Source: Rhizobiales bacterium 65-79 (GTDB taxonomy: Bacteria > Pseudomonadota > Alphaproteobacteria > Rhizobiales > Rhizobiaceae). From it: a stretch of 64,000 bases of DNA. The stretch covers positions 1 to 64,000 of the forward strand of contig MKRJ01000038.1 of assembly GCA_001896885.1 (NCBI GenBank), given 5' to 3'. Shown here one piece after another: positions 18,353-27,100 of the stretch. The notes beneath the pieces are model-generated. The model saw only the letters and a program-made list of their open reading frames with translations, did no database searches and was not told the origin of the DNA. The translations under genes and the position numbers were made by a program. The stretch's first letter is position 1, and every line of letters starts with the position of its first letter.

Positions 18353-18966
18353 GACAACATCGGTCGATCTTCCTGTCCGCGGGTGTTCCCGACCCGTCCG
18401 CAAAGCACTTCATGGGCGAAGGGGACACTGCCGCGATCTCAGCTTTGGTTAGTGCGTTATTGTTCGTCGCGCTGGGACGACGTCCAATAGTGTGGGGCGG
18501 ACACCCGGCGATAACCCCCATGATCTGGGCCTACGCGGAGGCCCTTGATGTTGATTATGGAAGATGGGTCACCCTCTACCAAAGCGAGTTTTTCAAGGAC
18601 GACTTTCCTGAGGAGAATGCTCGCTTTGGAAACGTGATTGTGACGGAGGCGGCGAAAGGCGATCGCGAGCGGAGCCTCGAAATAATGCGCCGTCGCATGC
18701 TTTCCGAAAGCTCATTTGAGGCGGCCGTCTTCGCCGGGGGAATGGGTGGAATCTTCGATGAGTACCGGTTGGTCACGGAGTTGGCCGCTCAGGCGACTAT
18801 TCTCCCAATAGTGTCAACCGGCGGGGCAGCTGCTATGCTCGGAGCGGAAATCAAGGCCAGCGACGATTTGAGCGCCGAACTCGATTATGTAGCGTTGTTG
18901 TTTAATCGCTTAGCGATTGACCCGAACGAGCCACGAGGTGGAACGGAAGGCTTGTTTAGCTTCTGA
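18349..18966 (+). CDS. SLOG-domain protein coupled to TIR gene
   Basis: This 205-residue Rossmannoid protein has a first-strand 'IFLSAGVPD', a 'PIVWGGHPAITPMI' turn, and a second glycine turn 'AAVFAGGMGGIFDEY'. These are the features of the SLOG superfamily, which binds nucleotide-derived ligands. The SLOG domain of ThsA binds the TIR-made cyclic ADP-ribose isomer, and a TIR/PNP-associated SLOG family (TPALS) has been defined, so a signal-sensor role is plausible. The ATG at 18349 overlaps the TIR stop. No effector domain is fused to it, so it must act through a partner or be the effector itself. Confidence 0.7.
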   Translation: MRQHRSIFLSAGVPDPSAKHFMGEGDTAAISALVSALLFVALGRRPIVWGGHPAITPMIWAYAEALDVDYGRWVTLYQSEFFKDDFPEENARFGNVIVTEAAKGDRERSLEIMRRRMLSESSFEAAVFAGGMGGIFDEYRLVTELAAQATILPIVSTGGAAAMLGAEIKASDDLSAELDYVALLFNRLAIDPNEPRGGTEGLFSF

Positions 18967-19368
18967 ATTTGAATCGTTGCAATTGGATTCCGCTGTCGTC
19001 GTCGATTGTCGCGTCGGGCCCTAACGTCGTCATTGCGGCTAAACACACGCATTGTCGTAACGGGAGCTACAGCGCCGGATGCTGTCCCAAGCTTGAGGGT
19101 CGAGCCTATGATCACAGCCGCTCAGCGTCCGTAGACCGCTTACGGCTTCGCGCCACCAAGCCGAACGCTCAGGCAAACCTTGTGGTCATTGCAACGCAGA
19201 CGACTCGCCGGCGACTAAGGCCGAATCCGATGCTCCAGAACGCAGCGATACCCGATTCCTTCGCCGGCTGCCTTGTGTCATAGATCGGGCCAGCGTTCGA
19301 TGCTGCTTCATGCGGTCAAAGTTTGAGCAATGCGTATCCCCTGATTTGCTGAATGGGAGATCGATGAC
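18967..19368. other. Spacer in the defence island
   Basis: This 402-bp stretch separates the SLOG gene from the glycosylase gene. Open frames are not protein-like. It probably includes the promoter for the plus-strand glycosylase gene. Confidence 0.4.
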
Positions 19369-20043
19369 GTGAATATCAATGATTTTATAGATGAACTTTC
19401 AGGGCTCAGGTTTCCTCACGCCTTCAATCCCTACTCTGAGAAGTGCGTCGTTCATGACCTAGACGAGGCCCCGGCTATCCGGCGCAAGAACTTGGAAGCG
19501 ATACTCTTTGCTGCGACAACGAACGGGATCGATTCGCTCTGGATCGGCCGTGATCTCGGCTATCGCGGGGGGAGACGAACAGGCCTCCCTCTGACAGACG
19601 AGGCCCATCTATCATCCCATGCCGCGATCTTCGACTGCACCTCCCTTTGCCGAGCGACAAAAGGACCAATGGTAACGGAGCGCACCGCCACCGTCATTTG
19701 GCGCATGCTGGAGAACATCGGGCGCCCCGTGTTCCTTTGGAACGTGTTTCCCCTTCATCCCCACGAGCAAGGCGATCCCCTTTCCAATAGATGCCACACA
19801 AGGGCGGAGCGCCAGGCTTGCAGGAGTCTGCTGATATGGCTCCTGGGGACTTTGAAACCACGGTATGTGGTTGCCATCGGCAAGGATGCGCAAAACGCAT
19901 TGGCGGACCTGGATATTGCCGCCGTTGGCGTAAGGCACCCGAGCTATGGAGGGCAGGCCGAGTTCGTCACCGGGATCACGACACTTTACAAACTGCCGAA
20001 GACCAGATGCGACAACCCGCAATTGTCCCTGTCGCTCACCTAA
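19369..20043 (+). CDS. Uracil-DNA glycosylase-like protein of defence islands
   Basis: This 224-residue protein shows UDG-superfamily marks: 'LWIGRDLGYRGGRRTGLPLTDE' (motif 1 region, GRDxGY), 'FLWNVFPLHPHE' and 'VGVRHPSYGG' (motif 2 region, HPS). UDG enzymes excise uracil or other modified bases from DNA. This subgroup is often found in defence islands and could act on hypermodified phage DNA. The GTG start follows GGGAGA. It converges on the MazG/Nmad2/TIR operon, with stops 3 bp apart. Confidence 0.75.
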   Translation: MNINDFIDELSGLRFPHAFNPYSEKCVVHDLDEAPAIRRKNLEAILFAATTNGIDSLWIGRDLGYRGGRRTGLPLTDEAHLSSHAAIFDCTSLCRATKGPMVTERTATVIWRMLENIGRPVFLWNVFPLHPHEQGDPLSNRCHTRAERQACRSLLIWLLGTLKPRYVVAIGKDAQNALADLDIAAVGVRHPSYGGQAEFVTGITTLYKLPKTRCDNPQLSLSLT

Positions 20044-20046
20044 AAC

Positions 20047-21222
20047 TCACGAATTGGGGGAATAGCCGAGCGTCCTGTTTTCGAGATCGGCGGTGACGAC
20101 GCCTCCCCTGTTAGCCTGAAGTTCACGAAAAACCTCGTAACCCGACAATATGGCCTCTTCCCAGAGCCACAGTGGCATATTCGCAACCTCGTAGCCTTCG
20201 ACGAACTCTCTGACCGTTTTCAGAAGGCCGTAGTCGAGTGCAGTAACACGCTCGAAGAGATTCAGGCGCTGTGCGTGATTAAACACCCAGGTCGAAACGC
20301 CTTCTTCGATCAACACCGCACGCGCGCCATCCTCAACCTCATCGATTTTCGGAACGCTCTTTCGCTTGCGTTTCAAGAGGCGTCGCAGATTGGGCGACCA
20401 TCCGAGTTTGGTGGCGAATGCCATGTGGAAGGCATCGTGAAATCTATAGTCGTCGTCTTCCATACGATTGTCCGTCAGCTTGTCGCCGAGGGGGCTCCCC
20501 TCATAGTAGGGCGTGACTTGGCGCTTCCCGGGTTCGCCGTCCTCAACAAGCGTCAGAGAAAACCGCCGAGGAAGCCTTTCGCGCTCAGGAAAATCCGCGT
20601 CCAACAGTTGCGGATAGCGCTTCTCCTGCGGCCAGCGGTCGTACGTTTTCCTAAGGTTCTCCGCCGCCGCATCAGCAAGACTGAGTCCAGCTTCCTCGGC
20701 TGCGTCCCTAAGGCAGCGCAGTATTGCAACGAGCCTTCCGACAATAGAGGCTTGATTGTCCTCTAGACGGCCCGCCTGGAAATCCACAACCAGAAGCCCA
20801 ACTTCCGATGCCAGTTTCAGCAGGCGTTGTTCAAACTGACTGCTCGGTTCAGAGGCTTTCCTCCCGACGGACTTCTGCAGATCCACAAACTTGAGATCTT
20901 CCGGTGCTGAGAACTGCCAATTTTCCACCGTCCGGTCAATATTATGCCCAATGTAGGCGAGGCTGATGTTTGACCTGCATGCAATCGCGTTAAGATACCA
21001 TAGAGTATCGCCAAATTCCTCAACCACTGTTTTCTGGTATCCAATATAGGCGGTCCTATCTCGCTGTTTCTTCTTTACCTCGCTCAATATGCTTCCGGCC
21101 TCTCCAAAAATGCCTAGAAGAGGAAAAGAGAGACGTCCGTCGGGTTTGAAGAGCTTGTCTGTCTTGTGGGCAGCCTTCTGATAGCTACTAAGCGTCAAAG
21201 TGCCTGCTGAAAATTCGCTCAT
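20047..21222 (-). CDS. MazG-like pyrophosphohydrolase fused to a C-terminal domain
   Basis: This 391-residue protein has a MazG-type all-alpha NTP pyrophosphohydrolase region at about residues 35-110 ('PLLGIFGEAGSILSEVKKK', then 'VVEEFGDTLWYLNAIA', with the EExxD-like metal residues). A C-terminal domain of about 150 residues contains 'YRFHDAFHMAFATKLGWSP' and 'AVLIEEGVSTWVFNHA'. MazG proteins hydrolyse non-canonical or excess dNTPs. It is the third gene of the TIR-Nmad2-MazG operon, 17 bp after Nmad2. The role of the C-terminal domain is unknown to me. Confidence 0.72.
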   Translation of the reverse strand: MSEFSAGTLTLSSYQKAAHKTDKLFKPDGRLSFPLLGIFGEAGSILSEVKKKQRDRTAYIGYQKTVVEEFGDTLWYLNAIACRSNISLAYIGHNIDRTVENWQFSAPEDLKFVDLQKSVGRKASEPSSQFEQRLLKLASEVGLLVVDFQAGRLEDNQASIVGRLVAILRCLRDAAEEAGLSLADAAAENLRKTYDRWPQEKRYPQLLDADFPERERLPRRFSLTLVEDGEPGKRQVTPYYEGSPLGDKLTDNRMEDDDYRFHDAFHMAFATKLGWSPNLRRLLKRKRKSVPKIDEVEDGARAVLIEEGVSTWVFNHAQRLNLFERVTALDYGLLKTVREFVEGYEVANMPLWLWEEAILSGYEVFRELQANRGGVVTADLENRTLGYSPNS

Positions 21223-21239
21223 TCTGAAAACCTTTTGAG

Positions 21240-21890
21240 TTATTCGACGATCTTATCCATGCGCTTCGAGTAGCGTGAGCTGCTCTTCATGAATTGGTAC
21301 GGCGTTCCGATAATGGTGTTAGTTTGTCCCTTGTATTGATCTTGGATCCAGTCCAGCAATGGCTGGCCTTGAGCCAAGGTAAATTTTCTATGGCCGATCC
21401 CGTTGTGATAACCGAGCTGCCCAAGGATTCCCTCTGGAGCCACAGGAGCTGCATCGCCGAAGTAGTAGAAATTTCGGGAGAGTAGTACTCGATTTGTCTG
21501 AGTGTCGTTTTTGATATTTGATGGTTCTGGACTACCGTCTATTTGGCTGTGATGTGAATCCTCCTGAGCCCACGCCGTTGTTCCAGCCGGCCGATGGTAG
21601 ATGTTGTCGCCCATGATCATTTTGCGACTGCCGTTGCGGACTGGCCGCTTGCAGCGATATTCGGGATCGTCCCAATACGCATCGAAGGTGAGCGCGTCGG
21701 TCACCTGCATGGCGTATATGCATCGGCCGACCGCTTTCAGTTGGGCTCCGCCCATTCCAACGACCCAGTCGCCGACTTGAGCTGTTCGACGGATCATGGG
21801 TTTGCATGTTGCGAGCGTGCACACGCCGTGGAAAGGATTGGGTGCGAAGCCAAAATCTCTCGCCACCACGTACATGTAGACGTTAGGCAT
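21240..21890 (-). CDS. Nmad2 (nucleotide modification associated domain 2) protein
   Basis: This 216-residue protein matches Nmad2, a domain predicted to act with DNA or nucleotide modification. The N-terminal pattern is 'YVVARDFGFAPNPFHGVCTLATCKP' (split here by family), followed by 'IRRTAQVGDWVVGMGG' and 'DNIYHRP'. The start at 21890 lies 7 bp after the ThsB-like stop, so it is the middle gene of the operon. The biochemical activity of Nmad2 is not established. Confidence 0.72.
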   Translation of the reverse strand: MPNVYMYVVARDFGFAPNPFHGVCTLATCKPMIRRTAQVGDWVVGMGGAQLKAVGRCIYAMQVTDALTFDAYWDDPEYRCKRPVRNGSRKMIMGDNIYHRPAGTTAWAQEDSHHSQIDGSPEPSNIKNDTQTNRVLLSRNFYYFGDAAPVAPEGILGQLGYHNGIGHRKFTLAQGQPLLDWIQDQYKGQTNTIIGTPYQFMKSSSRYSKRMDKIVE

Positions 21891-21897
21891 AGAGCCT

Positions 21898-22389
21898 TCA
21901 GCACCGCGAGGTTGGCGCGGCATGCACAGGTTCGCGAAGCGTGCTGCTGCCGGGGTCCTCGAACGGACTATCTCTGTCCTCGATGGCGTCGATGATGCTG
22001 TCTGAGTTCCAGTTCACGAGGGCGTCGCCATATTCCTCGAACGCAGGCGGGATGTCCGCCTGAGTGCCCCCATGCGTGTAGACGCCGACGATGCGCTTGC
22101 CCAGTTCATTCGCCTTGCGGATTTCCCAATCCACCCATGGCCGCGCATGTGTTTCCTTGCCGATCAGCACGATCACAGTTCCCGCCCACGACATTTTCAT
22201 CCGCAGCAGCCGCTTAAGCGTTCGTTCTGGAATCTGCTTGGCATCCAAGCGGGCCTGGTTGGAAGGCTTCGCCCGGATTGAACTGTTGCGGATCTCAAAG
22301 CCGTTGCGGCCGAGCAAACTGGTCAATTTAGTCACGCGATCATCGTCAGCATGGTGATGGCTGATGAACACGTGCCGGCGCTTCGACAT
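21898..22389 (-). CDS. ThsB-like TIR protein (MTH538/DUF1863 type), C
   Basis: This 163-residue protein has 'RRHVFISHHHADDDRVTKL' at the N-terminus, 'GTVIVLIGKETHARPWV' and the WxxxE motif 'WVDWEIRKANELGKRI'. The ATG at 22389 is preceded by GAGGAG at 8-nt spacing; an in-frame GTG 9 bp upstream is less likely. It heads the operon with Nmad2 and MazG and is divergent from the patatin gene across about 140 bp. It is distinct in sequence from copies A and B, so it is not a recent duplicate. Confidence 0.8.
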   Translation of the reverse strand: MSKRRHVFISHHHADDDRVTKLTSLLGRNGFEIRNSSIRAKPSNQARLDAKQIPERTLKRLLRMKMSWAGTVIVLIGKETHARPWVDWEIRKANELGKRIVGVYTHGGTQADIPPAFEEYGDALVNWNSDSIIDAIEDRDSPFEDPGSSTLREPVHAAPTSRC

Positions 22390-22529
22390 CTTCGCCACTC
22401 CTCATAAGCTCTACAAAATTACTCAAATCGTGTCACATTGTGTAACGAGTCGCGAACAAACGCTAGTATTTGGCTATCGTTGACATCAGCAGGCTTTCAA
22501 AGCCGGCGGATTGGTGGGGGGAGGCAACC

Positions 22530-25139
22530 TTGGTAGGCAAGAACACGGAAACGTGGGAGAAAAGGTTAAGGTCGGCCGTCTCGTCAATCGCGACATTCGA
22601 CCAGACCTTTTTTAAGGAATATGGTCAAAGGTCCTGGACGCCGAGCGAAGCGGACCATCGCGCTGCGCTGTTGCTCCACCTTGAGCTCATTTCGCGGATC
22701 GCTACCCAACATCTCGACTATAGCCAGGGCGTCGAGGAGGCTGCGCTCAACAGCATCTTCGAATTGTTCGGGAAGACCAGAGCCGTCTGCTCGTCGAACC
22801 CGGGTTGCAGCACGTTCGAAATTGTCGCGTGGCACGTTTTGAACGCCCGAGTGCGCCCGTTCACCGCCCGCTGGCATTCCATCAGCCAAGCAGGCGGGCT
22901 CCGTGCGTTGGACACCAGCGACGAATTCAGGGCAGAGCTGGAGGTCGTGCAGCTTGCTTTGCTCGACCTGGACGTGGCGTTGCAGGCGATCGCCGGGTAT
23001 GATGGCTACTCGGCACGTCAGGATGTCAAACCTCAGCACGCAGCCTTTGACGGAGAGATGCAGCTAGTACCAGTGTGGCGCGCTATGGGAGTTCGCGACC
23101 ATGCCAACACCTTGGCGATACAGGAACGCGAACTTATCCATGCCCGGCGACGTGAGTACCAGATCGACGAGGACCGGAATTGGGCTGCGGGAATGGCTCT
23201 CTCCGGCGGCGGCATCAGAAGCGCGACATTTTCAATAGGTGTGCTGGCGGCTCTCTCTCGCAGAAATCTGCTGCCACAGTTCGATTACATATCGAGTGTT
23301 TCCGGTGGCGGATTTACCGCTGGCTTCCTCACGCAGCTTCTCGGCGGGCCAGAAATTGATCCTCAGTTCGGACTCCATGCGAACAAACAGCCGTTCCGGA
23401 GAGATGAAGGCGAATCGCTCATCCTCAGAAAGGTTCGCCAAGGGGCCAGCTACCTGTCTGGGTCGTTTCTCGAGCGCGTGGCTCTCGGGACGATCCAGGC
23501 GCACGGAATCTTCATCAATCTGTTGGTGATCACACTGCTGACCGCCATCTTCGCATATGGCGAGTTTGCGATTGCCAGTTTCGTTTCTGGAAGCATAACG
23601 GAGATTTTGTCGGTGGTTCTGCCGATGGCTGCTGTTAGCGGTATCCTGATTATTCCGCTGGCCAGCAAGACGTTCTATCGTGACAACAAGCCATCCTTGT
23701 TGATGTCCTTTTTTGGTCTCCTATTTCTTCTGCCCCCAGCGGTTTTTGTCTTGCACCTGTTTCACGCCGCCTTACGCTACCTCGTGGGTTTGTTCTTGGT
23801 GGGCTCGCAAACGAGCATCGCCTACACGCCGGTAACAATCGGCGTCATCCTGATGTGGCTCGCGCTGACCATCTCCAGCTTCGTCGTGGCGGGGGCGATT
23901 GTGTCGCAGTTCAATCGGCTGCGTCCGGCATTTCTTACGGGACTTGCAGTCTTGTTCCTGCTCATGAGCGAGTCCCTCTTTTATACCTTCTTTGTTGATG
24001 GCGGCGGATCGATCGGTATCGTCACTGCTGGGTTGGCTGCGGTCATCCTTTTGTTCCTGTGGCGATTTCTCGACATCAACGTCGCCTCCCTTCATCACTA
24101 CTACCGCGCAAAGTTGTCCGACGCATTCCTGCTTCGTCCTTCGGGGGAGGCAGCAAATCCGATGAATCTGAGTATGTTTGACGGGCGCCGAGCGCCGTTT
24201 CCGATCATCAATTGCGCGCTGAACGTGCCCAACTCGAAAAATCCGGTCATGCGCGGACGCCTATCGGATGTGTTCGCGATCACGCCGGTGGCGGCAGGCG
24301 CCGGGGTCCTCGGTTACCTCGACACTCCAAGTTGGGAAAAATCCAACACAAACCTCGATCTAGGATCCACCATCGCACTGTCAGGCGCGGCGGTCTCCCC
24401 GCAAATGGGCTTGAGGACAAAACGCTATGCAAGCTTCTGGCTCACGGCGCTCAATCTTCGACTGGGCATCTGGCTGCGTAAACCGGGGGAAACGTCACGA
24501 GGACCGGGACTATGGCAGCTGGTGAAAGAAATGACCGCCACGGCCGACGAGCATGGCGCATTTCTCAACATCTCCGACGGAGGCCATATCGAGAACCTGG
24601 GTGTCTACGAGCTGTTGAAGCGTCGATGCCGCTTTATCGTGGCTATTGACGGTGAGAACGACCCGATGATGACATTCCACGCGCTGACAAACCTGCAACG
24701 GCTCGCCTATATCGATTTCGGGATCGTCCTCGATCTAAATTTGGATGATCTGAGGCTTGGAGAGGCCGGCTATAGCCGATCGCACTTTCAGCTCTGCCGG
24801 ATATTCTACCCGCAAAGACCAGATCAGGCGTCCCGCGAGATCGGTTACCTACTCTACATTAAGCTCTCTCTGACGGGCAACGAGGGAGAATATCTCAGGC
24901 GCTACAAGCTAGATGAGCCGACGTTTCCACACCATTCGACCGCGGATCAGTTCTTCTCCGAAACCCAATTCGAGGCGTACCGATCTCTTGGGGAACACGT
25001 AGGTGAAAAGCTGTTCCTGCCGGCGATCACAGGTCCGCTAGACCAGAAAGACGTTCCGCTGGAAGAGTGGTTTCGTTGTCTTGGACACAGCTTGTTGCGG
25101 CCAATGCCTAGTAGGCAAGGTAATCAGACGTCAGCGTAG
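22530..25139 (+). CDS. Patatin-like phospholipase with membrane segments
   Basis: This 869-residue protein has a helical N-terminus (about 1-225), then a patatin core split by a membrane region. The first patatin part carries the oxyanion loop 'ALSGGGIRSATFS' and the Ser motif 'SSVSGGGFTAG'. About 200 hydrophobic residues with several predicted spans follow. The catalytic Asp is in the C-terminal 'DGGHIENLGVYELL'. Patatins cleave membrane lipids, and some are anti-phage effectors. The TTG at 22530 has a strong GGGGGAGG site; a TTG 60 bp upstream is possible. It is divergent from TIR copy C. Confidence 0.82.
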   Translation: MVGKNTETWEKRLRSAVSSIATFDQTFFKEYGQRSWTPSEADHRAALLLHLELISRIATQHLDYSQGVEEAALNSIFELFGKTRAVCSSNPGCSTFEIVAWHVLNARVRPFTARWHSISQAGGLRALDTSDEFRAELEVVQLALLDLDVALQAIAGYDGYSARQDVKPQHAAFDGEMQLVPVWRAMGVRDHANTLAIQERELIHARRREYQIDEDRNWAAGMALSGGGIRSATFSIGVLAALSRRNLLPQFDYISSVSGGGFTAGFLTQLLGGPEIDPQFGLHANKQPFRRDEGESLILRKVRQGASYLSGSFLERVALGTIQAHGIFINLLVITLLTAIFAYGEFAIASFVSGSITEILSVVLPMAAVSGILIIPLASKTFYRDNKPSLLMSFFGLLFLLPPAVFVLHLFHAALRYLVGLFLVGSQTSIAYTPVTIGVILMWLALTISSFVVAGAIVSQFNRLRPAFLTGLAVLFLLMSESLFYTFFVDGGGSIGIVTAGLAAVILLFLWRFLDINVASLHHYYRAKLSDAFLLRPSGEAANPMNLSMFDGRRAPFPIINCALNVPNSKNPVMRGRLSDVFAITPVAAGAGVLGYLDTPSWEKSNTNLDLGSTIALSGAAVSPQMGLRTKRYASFWLTALNLRLGIWLRKPGETSRGPGLWQLVKEMTATADEHGAFLNISDGGHIENLGVYELLKRRCRFIVAIDGENDPMMTFHALTNLQRLAYIDFGIVLDLNLDDLRLGEAGYSRSHFQLCRIFYPQRPDQASREIGYLLYIKLSLTGNEGEYLRRYKLDEPTFPHHSTADQFFSETQFEAYRSLGEHVGEKLFLPAITGPLDQKDVPLEEWFRCLGHSLLRPMPSRQGNQTSA

Positions 25140-25442
25140 TCGAACACAGCAACGTGGAAATATGCTTTCGCGGCTCTCCAGTAGGCAATATTCGCTGCTT
25201 GGGAGATACCATGCAATGGCAGCTTATTGGCATCGCAATTCAATACCTGCCGGTCAGCTGTCGGCCCCATAAAAGTCATTCAACAGGCCCGTCCGGATTA
25301 GCCGATCATGCCGCGACGTTTCATTCTTGATGTTCCCGACCGCATCGTGCCCGCATCTCTATCACGGCCTTATCGCAATCGGGTCTGATAGGGATAGGGG
25401 CTTGTGAGCCTGCAGAGGCCCAACTAACCCGCACCTGGAACC
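25140..25442. other. Spacer before integrase gene
   Basis: No recognisable gene. It lies between the ends of the patatin and integrase genes, which converge. An attachment-site core may be here, since integrases often lie close to one, but no repeat partner was found by eye. Confidence 0.35.
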
Positions 25443-26654
25443 TCACCCGCCCACGCAGAACGTAGCCCATTCCTGCATCAGCTCGCGCCGCCGATCGATG
25501 AACGTAGTCCTCGCATATGCAGCGACAACCTTGTCGCTCTGCGTGTGGGCGAGACAGGCCTCAACGACCTCAGGCGAATAGTCGGTCTGCTCGCGAGCCC
25601 AGGTGGAGAAGGCAGCGCGGAAGCCATGCACCGTGGCACCGCCGTCACGAATACCGCGCAGACACTGAATCATGGCCATGTTGGAAAGTGTCTCGACTCG
25701 CTTGCCGGGGAACAAATGCGGGTTCTTGTCCGTGGTGTCTTTTGGCAATGATCGCAGCAGCGCCATGACCTCCTCTGCCAGCGGCACTTGATGCTCGGCC
25801 CGTGCCTTCATGCGCTCAGCCGGGATCGTCCAGAGTTTTGCCTCCAGGTCGATCTCGTCCCAGGTGGCGCCCAGCGTCTCGCCGGTGCGCACCGCCGTCA
25901 GGATCGTGAACAACAATGCCGTGGCACTATTCGATCCCAGCTTCTTCAGATCGGCGACAACTGCAGGCACTTCACGATACGGCACCGCGGCATGATGCTT
26001 TTGCTGCCGCTGCAGCTTGTTCAGCGACGGCAGCAGGTGCATCAGCGGTCCGTCGCGTAGAGCCGGGTTGTCCCCGCTGCGATACCCCATGGCAGTCGCC
26101 CAGCCCAGGATCTTATCGAGGCGACCGCGGATATTTCTGGCGGTGGGCGGCTTCGTCGTCCAAATGGGTTTCAGCACTTTGACGATATCGTCGATGCCGA
26201 TCTCGTTGACCGGCTTCTTCCCGATGAAGGGATACACATACATCTTGAGCGTCGATGACCATTGCTGCCGGTGCTTGTCGTTCGTCCATGATGCCTCATG
26301 GGAATAAATGTACTCCTGGGCGCATTCCTGGAAGGTCGGCACCTTGGCGGCCTCGGCGCCAGCACGCTCGATCTTCCGCTGCGCCCGCGCCGCCTTCTTC
26401 TCCGCGGCGGGATCGGCGCCATCCCGTATCTCGATGCGCAGCCGCTCTGCCTTGTCCCGCGCCTTGGCCAGCGGGACGTCCTTTACCGGGCCGAGGCCGA
26501 TCACCTTCGGCTTGCTGTTTACCCAGTATCGAAACAGCCAGCTTCTCGTGCCCTGGTCCCTGATCTGGAGATACAGATTATCGGACACCCAGTGCATGCC
26601 GACATCGCGCAGCCCATCGACCTCTCGTGCTGACAGGGCGCGCTTGCGGACCAT
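25443..26654 (-). CDS. Tyrosine recombinase, P4-type integrase
   Basis: This 403-residue protein has an N-terminal arm-binding domain of the DUF4102 type (about 1-85, 'RDKAERLRIEIRDGADP'), a core-binding SAM-like domain (about 100-185) and a catalytic domain. The catalytic residues seen are Arg in 'VRTGETLGATW', 'HGFRAAFSTW' and the region 'VEACLAHTQSDKVVAAYART' with the Tyr nucleophile. Such integrases insert islands, typically into tRNA or tmRNA genes. It marks one side of the TIR island and is the obvious candidate for its mobility. Confidence 0.9.
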   Translation of the reverse strand: MVRKRALSAREVDGLRDVGMHWVSDNLYLQIRDQGTRSWLFRYWVNSKPKVIGLGPVKDVPLAKARDKAERLRIEIRDGADPAAEKKAARAQRKIERAGAEAAKVPTFQECAQEYIYSHEASWTNDKHRQQWSSTLKMYVYPFIGKKPVNEIGIDDIVKVLKPIWTTKPPTARNIRGRLDKILGWATAMGYRSGDNPALRDGPLMHLLPSLNKLQRQQKHHAAVPYREVPAVVADLKKLGSNSATALLFTILTAVRTGETLGATWDEIDLEAKLWTIPAERMKARAEHQVPLAEEVMALLRSLPKDTTDKNPHLFPGKRVETLSNMAMIQCLRGIRDGGATVHGFRAAFSTWAREQTDYSPEVVEACLAHTQSDKVVAAYARTTFIDRRRELMQEWATFCVGG

Positions 26655-26765
26655 GGGCGATTGTCCTTTCCCTGCGTGGCAGTAAACGTCGCCGGGACCA
26701 TTGCTCTCACGGTCGGCATAGTCCAGCCGAGCCGATCATAAAGTTCGGATGAACATTTCCGACAC

Positions 26766-27027
26766 GACAGACGATCGGACAGACGGTTCAGCAGAGCCGT
26801 CAACCCGGCAGGTTCGCGGGGTTTAGATAAACATCGCAGTTGGTCGGGTTCGAAAGTGGCTGAGAAAGCTGCAAAAATCGGCCCGCAAGCGCCCGCTTAT
26901 GCCGCGTTTACAGGCACTTAGATAAACACTGGCCTTATGAAGATGGCGGAGAGGGGGTCACCGCACTATCGGCCTTTTGCCGGCTTTGTTTCGACTGAAA
27001 CGGGGGGACAGACGGCAGAACAGACGG
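26766..27027. repeat. Short direct repeats upstream of integrase
   Basis: Two copies of TTAGATAAACA lie at 26823-26833 and 26918-26928. Several copies of CAGACGG, most within GACAGACGG, lie at 26766-26786 and 27007-27027. Repeats of this size upstream of an integrase are typical of arm-type recombinase sites or an excisionase/regulator site. No gene was seen between 26655 and 27100. Confidence 0.5.
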
Positions 27028-27100
27028 TATAGACAGATACTGGCCGGCCCCCGGCATTATTCGTAATCGGAAATGTAGGTTTGTTCGCTAACGTTCGTTC

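Noticed and set aside
26655-27100. Possible tRNA or tRNA fragment next to the integrase (a 'GGTTCGAAAG'-like run near 26850)
   Set aside because: No cloverleaf arms could be built around it and no matching 3' end was found on the other side of the island.
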